A DNA stretch of 64,000 bases from Saccharina japonica (lineage: Eukaryota; Sar; Phaeophyceae; Laminariales; Laminariaceae). A model generated the notes under the pieces. The model did no database searches and was not told the origin of the DNA. It saw only the letters and a program-made list of their open reading frames with translations. A program made the position numbers and the translations under genes. Location: contig MEHQ01001183.1 of assembly GCA_008828725.1 (NCBI GenBank), forward strand, positions 402,037 through 466,036. The letters are read 5' to 3'. Of this stretch, positions 52,350-64,000 are shown piece by piece; positions within the stretch are counted from its first letter, which is position 1, and each line of letters opens with the position of its first letter.

Positions 52350-55250
52350 TGGTCTATGTGCTATATACCAGGGCCTAACTAGTATGGTTGGGCTAGTGCT
52401 GTACAGCATTTGCATACACGTCAGTGCGTTGTTGCTTTATCGTCCATGTATTGGACGATTGTACGCCCACAGATATTTTCCGATTTCTTAAAACAAAGCG
52501 GGGCTCTTTTTCCTATGCTATATTCTTATCGACCGACCACTTACTGCTTTGGTTACAACTACAAGCTCATACCGCAAGACCTATGAAATGGCGAGTTTCA
52601 TCTCGTACTGGCACTGGTTGCATCAAGATAGCACAAGTGGTGCGTCGTTAGGCAGATAAGGCGATATCTGGTAATGTTTCCCCGTGCTACAGTACTATGG
52701 CATCAATGCAACGTAGCAGCGCAGTTAGCGCCCTTACGTGTGACCCATCTGAACATTGTGTTTACCGCTGGGTGTACGTGGAACAAGGCCTCCACGAGCA
52801 AACCTTCTGGAAACGTCAAGACATACACTACACGGGTATGTTCATGACGGTGGCACGGTCGACAGACCACGCCAAACGAGTTGGATCCCTCGCGTGGATT
52901 CAGTGGCGCCATGGAGATCACGGGCTCGACGTGTTCGAACAGGCTTATGTGGCAGGAGTTGTTTATGACCTGCTGACTGTTTCGTAGGCAGTCACGATGC
53001 GGACGTAATACTTAAGAATACCACGACGACTGTATTTCACGATGACGTCATTCCACGGCGGCTTGCAACACCAAAAAGGTGAAGCTGAAGCCCATCGCCT
53101 CAACCCTTGCGCGAATATGTACGGCCTGGGGGAAAGGAATAACCCTTGAATCGGCGCCATGCGCTCCTACCGGTAGAAAATCTAGGCGCTAATGCCGGTG
53201 GTGAAAGCTAGATTGGGAGTGTCAAGAGGCAGTCATCTTGATTTCAACATTGATGCCGACTTTTCGAGCCAACGCTATCCCAATGTGCAGCTCGGAGCCA
53301 GCTGACCTGCGGCGATGGGTGTCTGGTGGTCTGATTCAGCACAGTGGGCGGTTTTGGTCTGCTTTACAAGACGGACGCACGGACAGTTGCGCTTTCCGAT
53401 GTACCCAATGAACAGGAGCGATGTCCTAAAACGCTCAAAAAGACACGTTGTACTGTTTTGGTTGTACTCGAACCACCATCCTTAAGCCAGCACTTCGAAA
53501 ATAGCAACGCTAAAAGAGAGGTTTATGAACCAGAACAAATAATTGGCATGCATCTACGATGCAAAGCCTAGTATAACACCCCCCCCCCCTGCTTCGAAGC
53601 CATGGGATATCTCTAGGAATCTGGCGTCCAGTGAGCGCGACAGGCGGTTCGCCAAAATATACAAACGCCTGGATATAGAGTGAGCGATTAGCAAATAAGA
53701 TAAAATACATTATCATGGGTTCAGAAAGCCGGTGCAAATTACCAGTAATCCAGTTATTTTGTTTAGCCCGCGTTGCCCTTTGTTTGATGCACCTCTCACA
53801 CGATCGCGTTATACACTTTCGAGTCAAGGACACACATATGCTGCCACTAAACCACGTATTCATCACGAGCTGCTGATGTTCGCATGCTATGATATCAACA
53901 TTTCAAGCTCCACCCCAGAACACACGCATGATAGGTGGTTTGGGGGCACTATTGATTTCCCTCTCCCAAAGATGTGTGTGACTGTCACTAGGAACTCGCG
54001 CAGCGGGATATTAATTTGAGCCTTCAACTTGTGTGCATTACCGGATGGTAAATAGTGGGAAGACAGGAGTTGTTGTTCGATCGCACGACTGAAGTTTTTG
54101 GATCAAGTTCCAGTACCTCACTGATTTCGGCAAACAAATCTGGCGGACGTACAGAAGAAGTAACGGACGGGCTGCCGTGAAAGTGACTTCCAGCAACAAA
54201 TCATCAGCGGCAGCCCGCAACAGTTTGTGAGTGTCGAGCCCTCGCACGAAAATATATTGACGGTGACACCAAATGAATAGGCGGTTTCACATATGAACCA
54301 CTTTTATTCTTGAGAGAAAACTCCCCATTTCAGAAATATCTCTTGCTGTTCTCGTTTTCAAGAGACAGCCGACGGACTTATTCAGACTGAAAAGTGCCCC
54401 CCCAGGAAAACAGCAAATACGTGTACCCAGTTTCCCAGTGATATACCAGGTATACCAGTGGGTTGGTACTGACGCCCAGAAAATTCAACGCAATAACAAC
54501 CCATGTGTCTCTTCGGCTACAGAGCTAATGATTGAGAGGACGAGGGTATTTGCGGCGTTTCGTTGTTTCCGGACTTTTCCTGTGTAATCACCGCCATACC
54601 CGTTGCACGTTAGTCCTGAGGAAATATAAGCTTTTTCTGGGGTCCTGACGAAATCTAACGCAATTTTGGGTGCAACATACCGATGGGGCAAGGTGGGCTG
54701 AACCGCTCTGGATAACGCTACCCAATTACAGGCAGACAGGCAGACAGAGAGGCGAGCAGACAGACACTCTAGGATTAGGAATCAGGACAGACGCTGGGTG
54801 TCCTGGCGTACTTGGGTAAAAATAACGGGTTTCATGCGAAGACAACACGCACAATATGCCGGTCGATTCGATGGTCTATCAATAGTGGTACCCTCGAATG
54901 CTACTAAGAGTTGGTTGCCGGGGTTTGAATTTCATGTGGGTCGGACTTTTGAGCCGATTGGCAAAAACGAAAATATAAACGTAACCTAATGCTCAGAGCG
55001 TCTGGAAGCTCGCGTAGGCGCAATTTGATGCGAGACGACGAAGGAAGAAAGGGCTGAGGGGTTCTCGACAAAAACATGCAAGGCATGGACCGTTGTGGTG
55101 GGGGGGGGCAAATAGCCTACGTTGTGACCCCGGATTTGAGTTACTTCTAGGAACGGGAGAGAGAAAATAAATAAATTATAACAAATGGGATCGAAACAAA
55201 ATACAGCAGTGAATGTATAGAGTCTATCAAACGAGGTTATGAATCCAGTG
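52350..55250. other. upstream flank, no supportable gene
   Basis: Open frames are short and unconvincing. 54720-54790 has a CAGACAGACAGG-type tract. 54766-54855 is inverted relative to about 55373-55460. Confidence 0.5.
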
Positions 55251-55257
55251 TGATTTC

Positions 55258-55335
55258 ACGCGCAGGATCGAGTCCTACCGCCGACGCCACGTATTAAGGA
55301 CATTAGTCCGTTGGGCTACTGGGAATTTTGTTTCC
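55258..55335 (-). repeat. tRNA-like SINE relic
   Basis: On the minus strand, A-box-like TAGCCCAACGG (55308-55318) and B-box-like GGACTCGATCC (55265-55275) with tRNA-like spacing. A T-arm can be folded (GTAGG/CCTGC), but the acceptor stem pairs poorly, so it is a relic and not a working tRNA. Confidence 0.5.
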
Positions 55336-56898
55336 AAGCACCCACCCAATGTAAGCCTTACGTATAACATGGGTGTGTTGCGTACACGTTAAACCATGTT
55401 TTCTCCCGACTGCATCAATACACCCAGTGTCTATCTTGATTCCTAATCCTACATGTATGTGTGTGTTCTTCACATTAAACCTTCCTTTCTACCCATCGAC
55501 ATCCTGCACATCCAGTGTCCGTGCCGATTATCCTATCCTAAAAAGGTACCAGTTCTATGGTAACAAAACTACGACAGAGATACTACGCTCAGTTGTACTA
55601 TTCATTAGTTGGTTTATGTCGTCACAGACGGTGAGAGAGTTATCTTTGCCCTTTCTTATCTCTCCTTCCTAGTCGTAACTTAAATCCGGGATCACAAAGT
55701 AGGCGCCTCTCCCGCCTGTTGGGTGACGGTGTCCCCTTGTGGCATCGTGGTGGACGTGCTAGTCCAGAGGCTTTGCGCGAGCCGCCGTTAGGCGCGCTCG
55801 TTAGCTTCTTTGAGAAGAAACGTATGATGTTGAAATAAAGGCTCTCTCTGGGCCAAAGATGAAGAAGACAGAAAATATCAGACAGAGCTGAGAAGATGGT
55901 TGGTTGGATGGTTGGTTGTGAGCTAGGGGGGGCTAGGGGGCTAGGGGGGCGCAACCAGCCTCGACACGCTCGGTTCTACGGCTAGATGCACTCTATCAGG
56001 TGGTTGTACTGACCGGCCCACAGCAACGTTCCTTGGATGCTTACTCGTGACCGTTCCACGTACTATGTACTGTTTTCAAGAACGCTACGAATGGTGTCTA
56101 TTAATAGATGCCCCGCATATTTTCTTAGATTGTTCCTATCCGTATTTCGCCGCATATCCATGGCTGTACTGATACCAAGTAATACTCGTACGTACATGAC
56201 GGAGTACGCCCTTACTTCAATAGCACCCCATGCTACTGAGTTAGATAGATAGGCTGGTACAGTACATACTACTACTATTATACCTTCTACTGTAGTATGA
56301 TACGACATTGTTCCCGATCAGCGACTCAGTGGGCGACTGGTTACTGCTGCTGTAGCATAGTACCTAAATCAACACCGCCTTCCCACTACGATTCGTGCCT
56401 TGAATATTCATCGTGAGAAGACTTCAGCTTTTCTTCCCCTTGTCGACTCACATCAAATTGCGCCTAAGCATGCTGCTAGGTAGGGTCTCCCAGCAGTCGA
56501 TTCCGTTTTTGTTTGTTTTTGTTGGAAATATACCCAAACGTCTGACCCACGTGGTATTCGAACTCATGGAGTCAACTCCACTAGCAGCGTTCGAGGGCAC
56601 CACTAGCCCGCCAGGGCGGCCGGCCACGATATATTCCACCAGGGAATGCTCTCCTTGTCGAGGATTTTGATGAAACACATGAAAGGATCGGAGTGAAAAC
56701 GCGGGTTATTTCTCCCTGGTTGGCGAGTGTTGGCGGCAACGACCTGACCTTAACCGTGTATATATACAAATATATGTACGAGTACCTACATATATGGGCA
56801 GCAGCACAGACTAGGCCAGAGACGAACAGGGGAACCCATTCGACAGCAGTCGACCAACCAACCAATCGATATTATCTGTACTGCATCCAGTAAGCAGG

Positions 56899-57083
56899 AC
56901 AGGACAGGACACTTCGTTAGAAACGGAAAATCTGGTACAGTCTGGATTTACTATTTGAGAGAGGGTACTTTCTACGCTAATTTCAAGATAACGACTACCA
57001 AAAACGACCGAAATTATTAGTTTCCTCTCGATCTCAGCCTGCCTTTTTTTTTAGCCTGTTTCTTATTACGTGTCCTGTCCTGT
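56899..57083. mobile_element. fold-back MITE, copy 1
   Basis: Termini ACAGGACAGGACAC and GTGTCCTGTCCTGT are inverted. Internal GAGAGAGGGTACTTTCTACG and CCTGTTTC recur in a diverged copy at about 58200-58350. Confidence 0.7.
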
Positions 57084-57599
57084 ACTTCAAGTTGAAATCC
57101 TTTCTGGTGTTTGACAAAAAGTAGTTTCATAAGGTACAGCAGTCACAAGACAGCAGAGCTGGTTTTTCTCAAGAATGAAGAATCGGCACAGACACTGGGT
57201 GGGCTGGATGTTGACGGGTAGAAAGGACGGTTTAATGTGAAGAACACACACACAGTAGTCAGCCGTCAGCGGTCAACTCGACGCGAGTCGATGAGGGAAG
57301 AACGGGCTGAGTGAGCCCTTCCCGCGATCACACTGAATGCACCAACCGAAGGAGGGGGTGGGGAGGAAAGCCTCTTATGTGGCTCCGGGTCTGAATTGAG
57401 GTACACCTTATATGATATGGCTATCCATAAGAGGGGGAGAGACATGAAGGGGGGAAAGACGTACGTACTAGTAAACCTAAATGGGAGGACAAAAAATACA
57501 ATACACACTCGGCAGCTCATGACACCCATCACATACAGCTGATCACACAGGGAACAACGGGCCAAAAACGAATGCCAGCCTGTGAGAATGACGAGAACG

Positions 57600-58040
57600 T
57601 ATATGCAAATTTCTAAGGTTAGGGTCTGGAGGGTTGATAGATTGAGGGCACGGGTATGGGAGTGTAGCAGAACTTACAGAAATCCCAGGTACGGGTATAA
57701 AAGTATTACGTAACCCACAGAAGTTCCGGGCATTTTGACACAGGCGTACAGAACTCACAGAAATTCCGTGCGTGTATAAACTAATTTTACCCTTACCCCG
57801 GGCCTTGTAGCACGGGGCGTACAGAACATACAGAAGTTCCGGGTACGGTTATGAGAGTGTTACATAACTCACAGAAGTTACGCGGGTATTGTGGCACAGG
57901 CGTACATAACTCACAGACGTTCCGTAAAAACGTTGTATCAGTAACCCGGGTACTTTGACACGGGCGTACAGAACTTACAGAAGTTTGGGGTACGGGAATG
58001 AGTGTCGCACATAACTCACACAAGTTCCTTGGAGGGTAAT
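57600..58040. repeat. CACAGAAGTTCCGGGTAC repeat cluster 1
   Basis: About eight degenerate units, 40-65 bases apart, each with CAGAACTCACAGAAGTTCC-like words. The same units recur at 62050-62400. Confidence 0.85.
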
Positions 58041-58075
58041 CCTACCCAGCAATAACTATTGGCGTGGTTATGTAC

Positions 58076-58175
58076 GTAACCTACAGAAACAATCTTGATC
58101 TTGCAAAGTTTGCATACAACCTAACGTTTGCATACAACCTACAGAAACAATCTTGATCTTGCAAAGTTTGCATAC
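58076..58175. repeat. short tandem duplication
   Basis: CCTACAGAAACAATCTTGAT and the following TTGCAAAGTTTGCATAC occur twice. Confidence 0.85.
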
Positions 58176-58199
58176 CAGTCATTGTACCAGTACAGCAGT

Positions 58200-58350
58200 A
58201 GTAGTTTAGGACGGAAAGCTGGCCAAGGCTGCATTTCTTATCTGAAAGAGGGTGCCCTCAACGCTATAACTTCAATCTGAAACGACTCTTGAGTTCCTGA
58301 TTTCCTCTAAATAGCAGACTGGCGTTTTTACCCTGTTTCTAATTTCGTGC
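58200..58350. mobile_element. fold-back MITE, diverged copy 2
   Basis: Aligns with the interior and right end of 56899-57083 (GAAAGAGGGTGCCC, CCCTGTTTCTAATTTCGTG). Confidence 0.55.
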
Positions 58351-58701
58351 TTCTTCACCTCGTAGAAGGGCTGGTGAACCGACAACAAATAATTCACAGG
58401 AGCACCTATCATAGGTACAAGTATTGACAAAAAAAATCATAAATACGTCAGCTGTGCGTTCAACCGATTGATTAGTAGTCGATACTCCACTTTGAGAGCT
58501 GCGTAGAATGTGTTGTTCTATGTGTTATTTGTAGTGTTTGTGTGGGTATTAGGTACCCTATGATATTGATAGTAGTTAAACCTCGGTTTTTAGGATAAGC
58601 CGTCCGCGCGTGTTTTGTATGTATTCCTCGTTAACGATATAGTTCAGTGTTTAGTGACTCCCCTGGATGATACCCGGGTCAGCTGGACAACGTAACAAGG
58701 G

Positions 58702-58876
58702 TATCCCAAGATCATTCAAAAATCACACCAAGCCAGCACCAGGACATCCGCGCTCGTTCACTATACGGTGGAGAACCGCATCTTTGTCGCGGGCACCCAG
58801 CGCAAGCAGGAGAGCCATCGGCACGACTACTTGGTAGATGCAGGCTCCTTCACCGCTGTCGAAATTTGGCGGGCCT
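58702..58876 (+). pseudogene. possible protein fragment, unknown
   Basis: A start-less open frame reads VHYTVENRIFVAGTQRKQES then HRHDYLVDAGSFTAVEIWRA before a stop. The stretch is more GC-rich and more protein-like than its surroundings. No family recognised; may be a transposon remnant or an isolated exon. Confidence 0.3.
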
Positions 58877-59099
58877 GATATATATATATTCAACTCCAAA
58901 ACACATCTACCATCTACTACACAGCACTATTAATAGATACCCTGGTATACAGCATTACTTCGAAGTGTATTATTAGTAACATGTACGGCATGTGACTGTA
59001 ATCTAGCCAGCCTACCTGCTGACTTCCATTTTTTTAAGTACTATTCTGGCAGCTGATTGGTTGCTCAAATGCATCCCAGTGTCTACTGGCTCTTTGCTC

Positions 59100-61650
59100 G
59101 AACATAGGTGCTGAAAAGAGCTACCGAGGTTCCGCCAAACCCGGCGAGGATAGGATCCCATCCTTGGATCAGAATTCCCTCTATAAATCTACAACTCCGA
59201 CCAACCGGGGACAAAAACGGCGATTTCCAGGGTCGACACTGCCCAGCACGGTATGGAAACCACACCCCCATAGGTTGGTCACTGATTGGCTGAGGCACAG
59301 GGAGCCAGCGGCACCCAGGGACGATAAGTTCCCATCCCCGGATCCGAAATACTTCAATACATCTACAACTCCAACGCCCCGCGGGGACACCAACGGCACC
59401 CCCCGGGTCGATACCGCCTCACAAGGTGTGGAAACCCCAACCCCACGGGCAATTTTACGGTTTACGGTTGCCTGGCCCTCATAGAGCCAGCGTGCGGCGA
59501 GAGTTGCCCCTCGGGGCAACGTCGAAGTCCCGCCGCACCCGGTGATGATAACGTCCCATGCCCGGGTCAGAAATACTTTCATACATCTACAACTCCAACA
59601 ACCCGGGGACGAAAACGGACATCGCCCGGGATCGATACCGCCCCGCAAGGTGTGGAAACCCCACCACCACTGGCTGTTTGCTGATTTGGCTGGGGCGCTG
59701 GAGTTCATAAAGCCAGCACGCAGCCAGGGTTACCCCTCGGGTCCCGGGGATGACATGATCTCATCCCCGGGTCAGAAATCCTTCCATAAATTTACAACTC
59801 CAACCACCCAGGGACGCAGACGGACATCCCCCGGGTCGATACCGCCTCACAAGGTGTGGAAACCCCAATACCCCAGGCTATTTTTCGGTTGCCTGGCCTT
59901 CATAGAGCCAACGTGCGGCGAAAGTTGCCCCTCGGGGCAACGTTGAAGTCCCGCAGCACCCAGGGATGATAAAATCCCATCCCCGTGTCATAAATCCTTC
60001 CATATACCTCCAACTCCAACAACCCGGGGACGAAAACGGACACCCCCCGGGTCGATACCGCCCCGCAAGGTGTGGAAACCCCACCACCACTGAACAACCG
60101 ATTTTCCTAATTGAGAATTGCCTTTCCGATGAGAATGAAAATCGAAAATATTGGTTTTTGAATTGTAAGAGATGTACTTCCCTTACAGTCATTTATTTTA
60201 CTGTAAACTATTGTCAGTTGTAACACCCGTCGATGACAAAAAAAAAAATGAAATCGGCATCGGCAGTCTCAAGATATCGAGGATCCCAGAAAATCTGTAT
60301 TTATGGGCGATGGACCTCGCTCATAAATGCAAATTCCCTTAAATCCTTGATTTTTCGAGCTTGTCAAGGCCGATTTCATTTTGTTTTGGTGGATCCATAC
60401 CTACCATCGAGGAGCATATTTTCTAGGCCAAATTTTGATCGTGAGCGAAATACAACTCTTAAACAATAACAAAGTACTAAAATCGATTTTCATTCTCATC
60501 GGAAAGGCAATTCTCAATTAGGAAAATCGGCTGTTACTGGGTGATTTGCTGATTTGGCTGGGGCGATGGAGTTCATAGAGCCAGCACGCAGCGAAGGTTG
60601 CCCCTTCGGGCAACAGCGAGATCCCGCCGCACACGGGGATGATATGATCCCATCCCCGGATCAGAAATCCTCCCATACATTTACAACTCCAACGACCCGG
60701 GGACGCAAGCAAACATCCCCCGGGTCGATACCGCCTCGCAAGGTGTGGAAACCCCAACCCCACGGGCAATTTTACAATTTTACGGTTGCCTGGCCCTCAT
60801 GGAGCCAGCGTGCGGCGAGAGTTGCCCCTCGGGGTAACGTCGAAGTCCCGTCGCACCCGGGGATGATAACTTCCCTTCCCCGGGTCAGAAATACTTCCAT
60901 ACATCTACAACTCCAACAACCCGGGGACGAAAACGGACATCGCCCGGGATCGATACCGCCCCGCAAGGTGTGGAAACCCCACAACCACCGGCTGATTGCT
61001 GATTTGGCTGAGGTGCTGGGCGCTGGGCGCTGGGAGCTGGAGCCGAGATTGCCAGCACGCAGCGAGGGTTACCCCTCGGCGCAAAGGCGAGGTCCCGCCG
61101 CACCCGGGGATGATAAGATCCCACCCCCGGGTCAGAAGTCTTTCCATACATTTACAACTCCAACGACTCAGGAACGAAAGTAAACATCCCCCGGGTCGAT
61201 ACCTCCCCACAAGGTGTGAAAACCCCAACCCCAAGGGCTTTTTTACGGTTGGCTGGCCCTCATAGAGCCAACGTGCGGCGAGAGTTGCCCCCTGGGGCAA
61301 CGTCGAAGCCCCACCACACCCCGAGATGATAACGCCCCATCAACGGGTCAGAAATACTTTCATACGTGTACAACACCAACAACCCGCGAACGAAAACGGA
61401 CATCCCCGGGTTCGATACCGCCCCACAAGGTGTGGAAACCCCAACCCCACAGGCTGATTTACGGTTGGCTGGCTCTCATGGAGCCAGCGCGCGGCGCGAG
61501 GTGCCCTTCGGAGCAACGGCGTGGTCCCACCGCACCCGGGGATGATATCGTTGCATCCCCGGATCAGAAATCCTTGCGGACATCTACAACACCAATAACC
61601 CGAGGACGAAGACAGACACCCCCCGGGTCGATACCGCCCCGCATGGTGGT
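59100..61650. repeat. about 220-bp satellite array, about ten units
   Basis: GGGTCGATACCGCC recurs at about 59408, 59632, 59832, 60052, 60724, 60949, 61196, 61412 and 61629, i.e. every 200-247 bases once the insertion at 60098-60530 is removed. Each unit also has AAGGTGTGGAAACCCCA, GAGCCAGC and GGGGATGATA. GC-rich compared with the flanks. Open frames across several units (for example 60554-61183) follow from the repeat. Confidence 0.92.
60098..60530. mobile_element. inverted-repeat element inside the satellite array
   Basis: 433 bp with long near-perfect termini: CCGATTTTCCTAATTGAGAA and its complement TTCTCAATTAGGAAAATCGG, extending about 45 bases. No coding capacity, target duplication unclear. 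Confidence 0.85.
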
Positions 61651-61786
61651 TCCTATTCTCCAGTTCAGAGTGGTACATCACAGCACACCGTTAATGCGAG
61701 TATTATGTACCACACCAGGATCTTACATACTACTATGGGCAACGGAAACCAGCGCTACGGGCAGAGCCGTGGCTGTACCGCTAGTA

Positions 61787-62045
61787 CTATTAAATACGAG
61801 CTGGGCTGGTCAAGAATGGCCTTTTTACTTGTCCCGCGGTTTCTCAATCATTTCGAATTATTACGTCGCAAAGTTAGTAGCTGTGTGTTGCTGAGATTAC
61901 AGGTGCAGTAAAAAATCCCTTCGGAAGACTATCAAGAAGCACGTGTCACAATTTCAAATCAAAATTCGAAAAAAAAAAACTGAGAAAGTGGCTGGCCAAA
62001 AAACAAAGCTGATCTTGGCCAGCCCAGCTCGTACTGCTGTAGTTA
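61787..62045. repeat. fold-back structure
   Basis: TACGAGCTGGGCTGGTCAAG at 61796 pairs with CTTGGCCAGCCCAGCTCGTA at about 62014-62033, with weaker pairing inward. Confidence 0.65.
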
Positions 62046-62049
62046 ATAC

Positions 62050-62400
62050 GAGTATAAGACCATACAGATAAAGTATGGTCTAAACCCGGATAGTTACCGG
62101 CACCCCGGGTATGGTGACAAAGGCATGCCCTCACCCCGGGTATTCTGGTACAGGGCGTGTATAAACTTACAGAAGTTCCGGGTACGGGTATGGATGTCGT
62201 ACAGAACTCACATAATCTCCGGGCATGGGTGTTAAGTGCTACAGAACTCACAGAAGTTCCGGGTACTGTGACACAGGCGTACAGAACTCACAGAAGTTAC
62301 GTGCGGGTATTCAATAATTGTACCTGTACTCCGGGTATTGCGGCAAGGGGCGTACATATTTCACAGAAGTTCCGGGCACGGGTATACACGTCGTGCCGAT
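62050..62400. repeat. CACAGAAGTTCCGGGTAC repeat cluster 2
   Basis: At least five units matching cluster 1 at 57600-58040. The two clusters lie on either side of the 220-bp satellite. Confidence 0.85.
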
Positions 62401-62790
62401 CTTTCAGCAGTTTTTTTGTAGCGTATGAGCGTAAGACCCGGGGAAATACCCCGGGTGTGGTTTTGTAGGTACCACAACCTTGCAAATTTCTAAAATAGAT
62501 CAAAGTGCGAACTAACTCCGTGAACCGCAGCGGATTGCCCATGTTTCTCGCATGACCTTCTTGCGAGTCACCTTCCGTCGCGGAGAGTGCTATGGCGGGA
62601 GTAGACCACATACATACATACTCGCTGCAAACCAGCGCATGGTAAGGTGCGTAAAGCTGAATGGACACGTTGCGCGACACAAATGCAGGCAGAGGAAATG
62701 GGGAATGAAAGGGAAAACACAACAATGTGACAACATGTACATATACATATATATATATATATGTCATGTTGTCTGTTGTGACCATACTGT

Positions 62791-62889
62791 ATATTAAAAA
62801 ATTAAAAAACAACAGCTGTGAGCTCGAGGATTTCGTCGAAGCTCATCTTTGCTAGCTGAGTGTAATACTTCGATCGCGCGTACTTACGG
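62791..62889 (-). repeat. about 100-bp repeat, copy 2
   Basis: Near-identical to 5539-5639, in the same orientation, with the same MSFDEILELTAVV frame on the minus strand. Lies just beyond a TATATA tract (62748-62762). Confidence 0.85.
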
Positions 62890-64000
62890 GTTTTATGTCT
62901 GCTGACCGCTGAAGGGCGGGATACACTTCTGCCACATGGTGTAGTTGAGCCCGACACAAGCATAACGAACAGAACAGCAGTACGTATATATGTAGTTACA
63001 GTACGCGACACCAGTTAAGAATCTCTTATTTCTGGCCAGGCTGGAATCCTATGGAAGGCAGGGTGTGTCCTACACTATGTTTAGTACAAATAAGGCCATG
63101 TTCTTATTTTTGTCTAAAACTCCAGCCTGAAATGCTCAACTGCCGAGTTCTCAAGCGCTGTCGCGTACTGTATACTCGTAATTAAGCAGTGTTACAGCAG
63201 TAGTTGATACCAAATATACCAGCATTCAAAAATAGAAAGAAACGTCGCATTCCGTGGCGAGATAAAAAATAATGTTGGCTAACGATTAATCAGTGACCGA
63301 GACAGATACCCTACCAGGAACATAAATAATGGTTTGCTCTCACATGTTCGAACTACGGAAGCTACGTATGCGCCAGGTCTGTAGCAGCTGCCTTCCCACC
63401 CCTGATGATGACGGAGCACTGCTCTGTGGCAATACCCAACACACGAAGATGGCTGACCCAGCACGCCTACGTAGCCTGTGTCTTTCGGTGGGTTAATCGA
63501 TCGGTACATTGCACAACGATTTATCCGACACAAGAAGAGAGCAAACCGCATCTCCTCCTACTCCGGCCATTCCACGGCTGGAAGCAGGATCAGTTTATGT
63601 ACCAGCACAAGCATATTCCTAGCAATTTCGGGTACTTATTGTAATAGTCGTGCTTGACGAAACTTTGTACTTCCGATGAGAGGAATGAATTTCGTTTGTT
63701 TCATATTTGGAGAACTGTTTTTTTTTTTCTGTCCATCTTATTTATTATCTTCGTACTTCCGGCTTTCTCCGTCCTTATTAATAGTCGTAACTCAGATCCA
63801 GGGTCACAAAGTAGGCTCCTCTCCCTCCTTGGGGTTAAGTTTCGAATTGGAGATTTTTTTTATCAATTAATTTTATAAAAGGCAAAAGCGACCCAAAAAA
63901 TATTGAATAGAAAAGTAAATGGTTCCCTCAGCGAAGACTCCCGGTTTTGTATAGTAGCGGCGTGCTTATTTCGACCGGTCTATTCGCAATTATCTTCTGA
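62890..64000. other. right edge, no supportable gene
   Basis: No coding signal. AACTCAGATCCAGGGTCACAAAGTAGG at 63788 resembles 55677-55705, marking a dispersed repeat. Confidence 0.45.

Noticed and set aside
60554..61183. 209-codon frame in the satellite array
   Set aside because: It is explained by GC-rich repeat units with lengths partly divisible by three; similar frames appear on both strands.

Overview
The window looks like nuclear DNA of a stramenopile, most likely a brown alga. The basis is one very large, intron-rich minus-strand gene whose product combines a signal-like N-terminus, a long series of parallel beta-helix (Pmp-like) repeats, a Cys-rich juxtamembrane region and a multi-pass membrane C-terminus. 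Introns use GT..AG, most exons are only 81-99 nt, introns average about 1.5 kb, and transposons of several classes sit inside the introns. The organism call rests on family recognition, not on a search.

Layout. 1-2947: downstream of the gene, nothing supportable. 2948-52275 (minus strand): the giant gene, 30 recognisable exons, about 1,550 codons spread over about 49 kb. In transcript order: exon 1 (start of the beta-helix), exons 2-11 (block B, 41.7-51.0 kb), exon 12 (a second copy of the 3' part of exon 1), exons 13-22 (block A, 18.1-38.2 kb), exons 23-25 (an older, sparser series, 11.8-15.0 kb), exon 26 (several fused repeats), exons 27-28 (end of helix and Cys-rich region), exon 29 (Cys-rich plus first membrane helix) and exon 30 (remaining membrane helices, stop at 2948). 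An N-gap (35790-36317) lies in intron 13. 52276-64000: upstream flank, rich in satellites, fold-back elements and a tRNA-like relic, with no convincing gene.

The main discovery is the architecture. Every internal exon from 2 to 28 has a length divisible by three, with phase-1 introns on both sides, and the AG|GT junction itself writes the Gly-Gly that separates repeat units. Any of these exons could therefore be skipped, duplicated or shuffled without breaking frame. Blocks A and B are collinear, exon-by-exon duplicates, including recognisable intron flanks. Inside each block, exons 2-4 resemble exons 8-10, pointing to an earlier round of duplication, and exons 23-25 plus a relic near 16.9 kb suggest a third, older block. 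Transposons inserted in one block have precise empty sites in the other: a hAT-like element in B, and an LTR element, a Harbinger-like element and 4-bp-TSD MITEs in A. One MITE landed exactly in a splice donor and its target-site duplication rebuilt the donor.

How the parts could work together (inference): the product would be a surface receptor or adhesin-like protein with a variable beta-helix ectodomain, and the exon array would be the substrate for generating diversity by duplication or exon skipping. No ligand or pathway can be read from the sequence.
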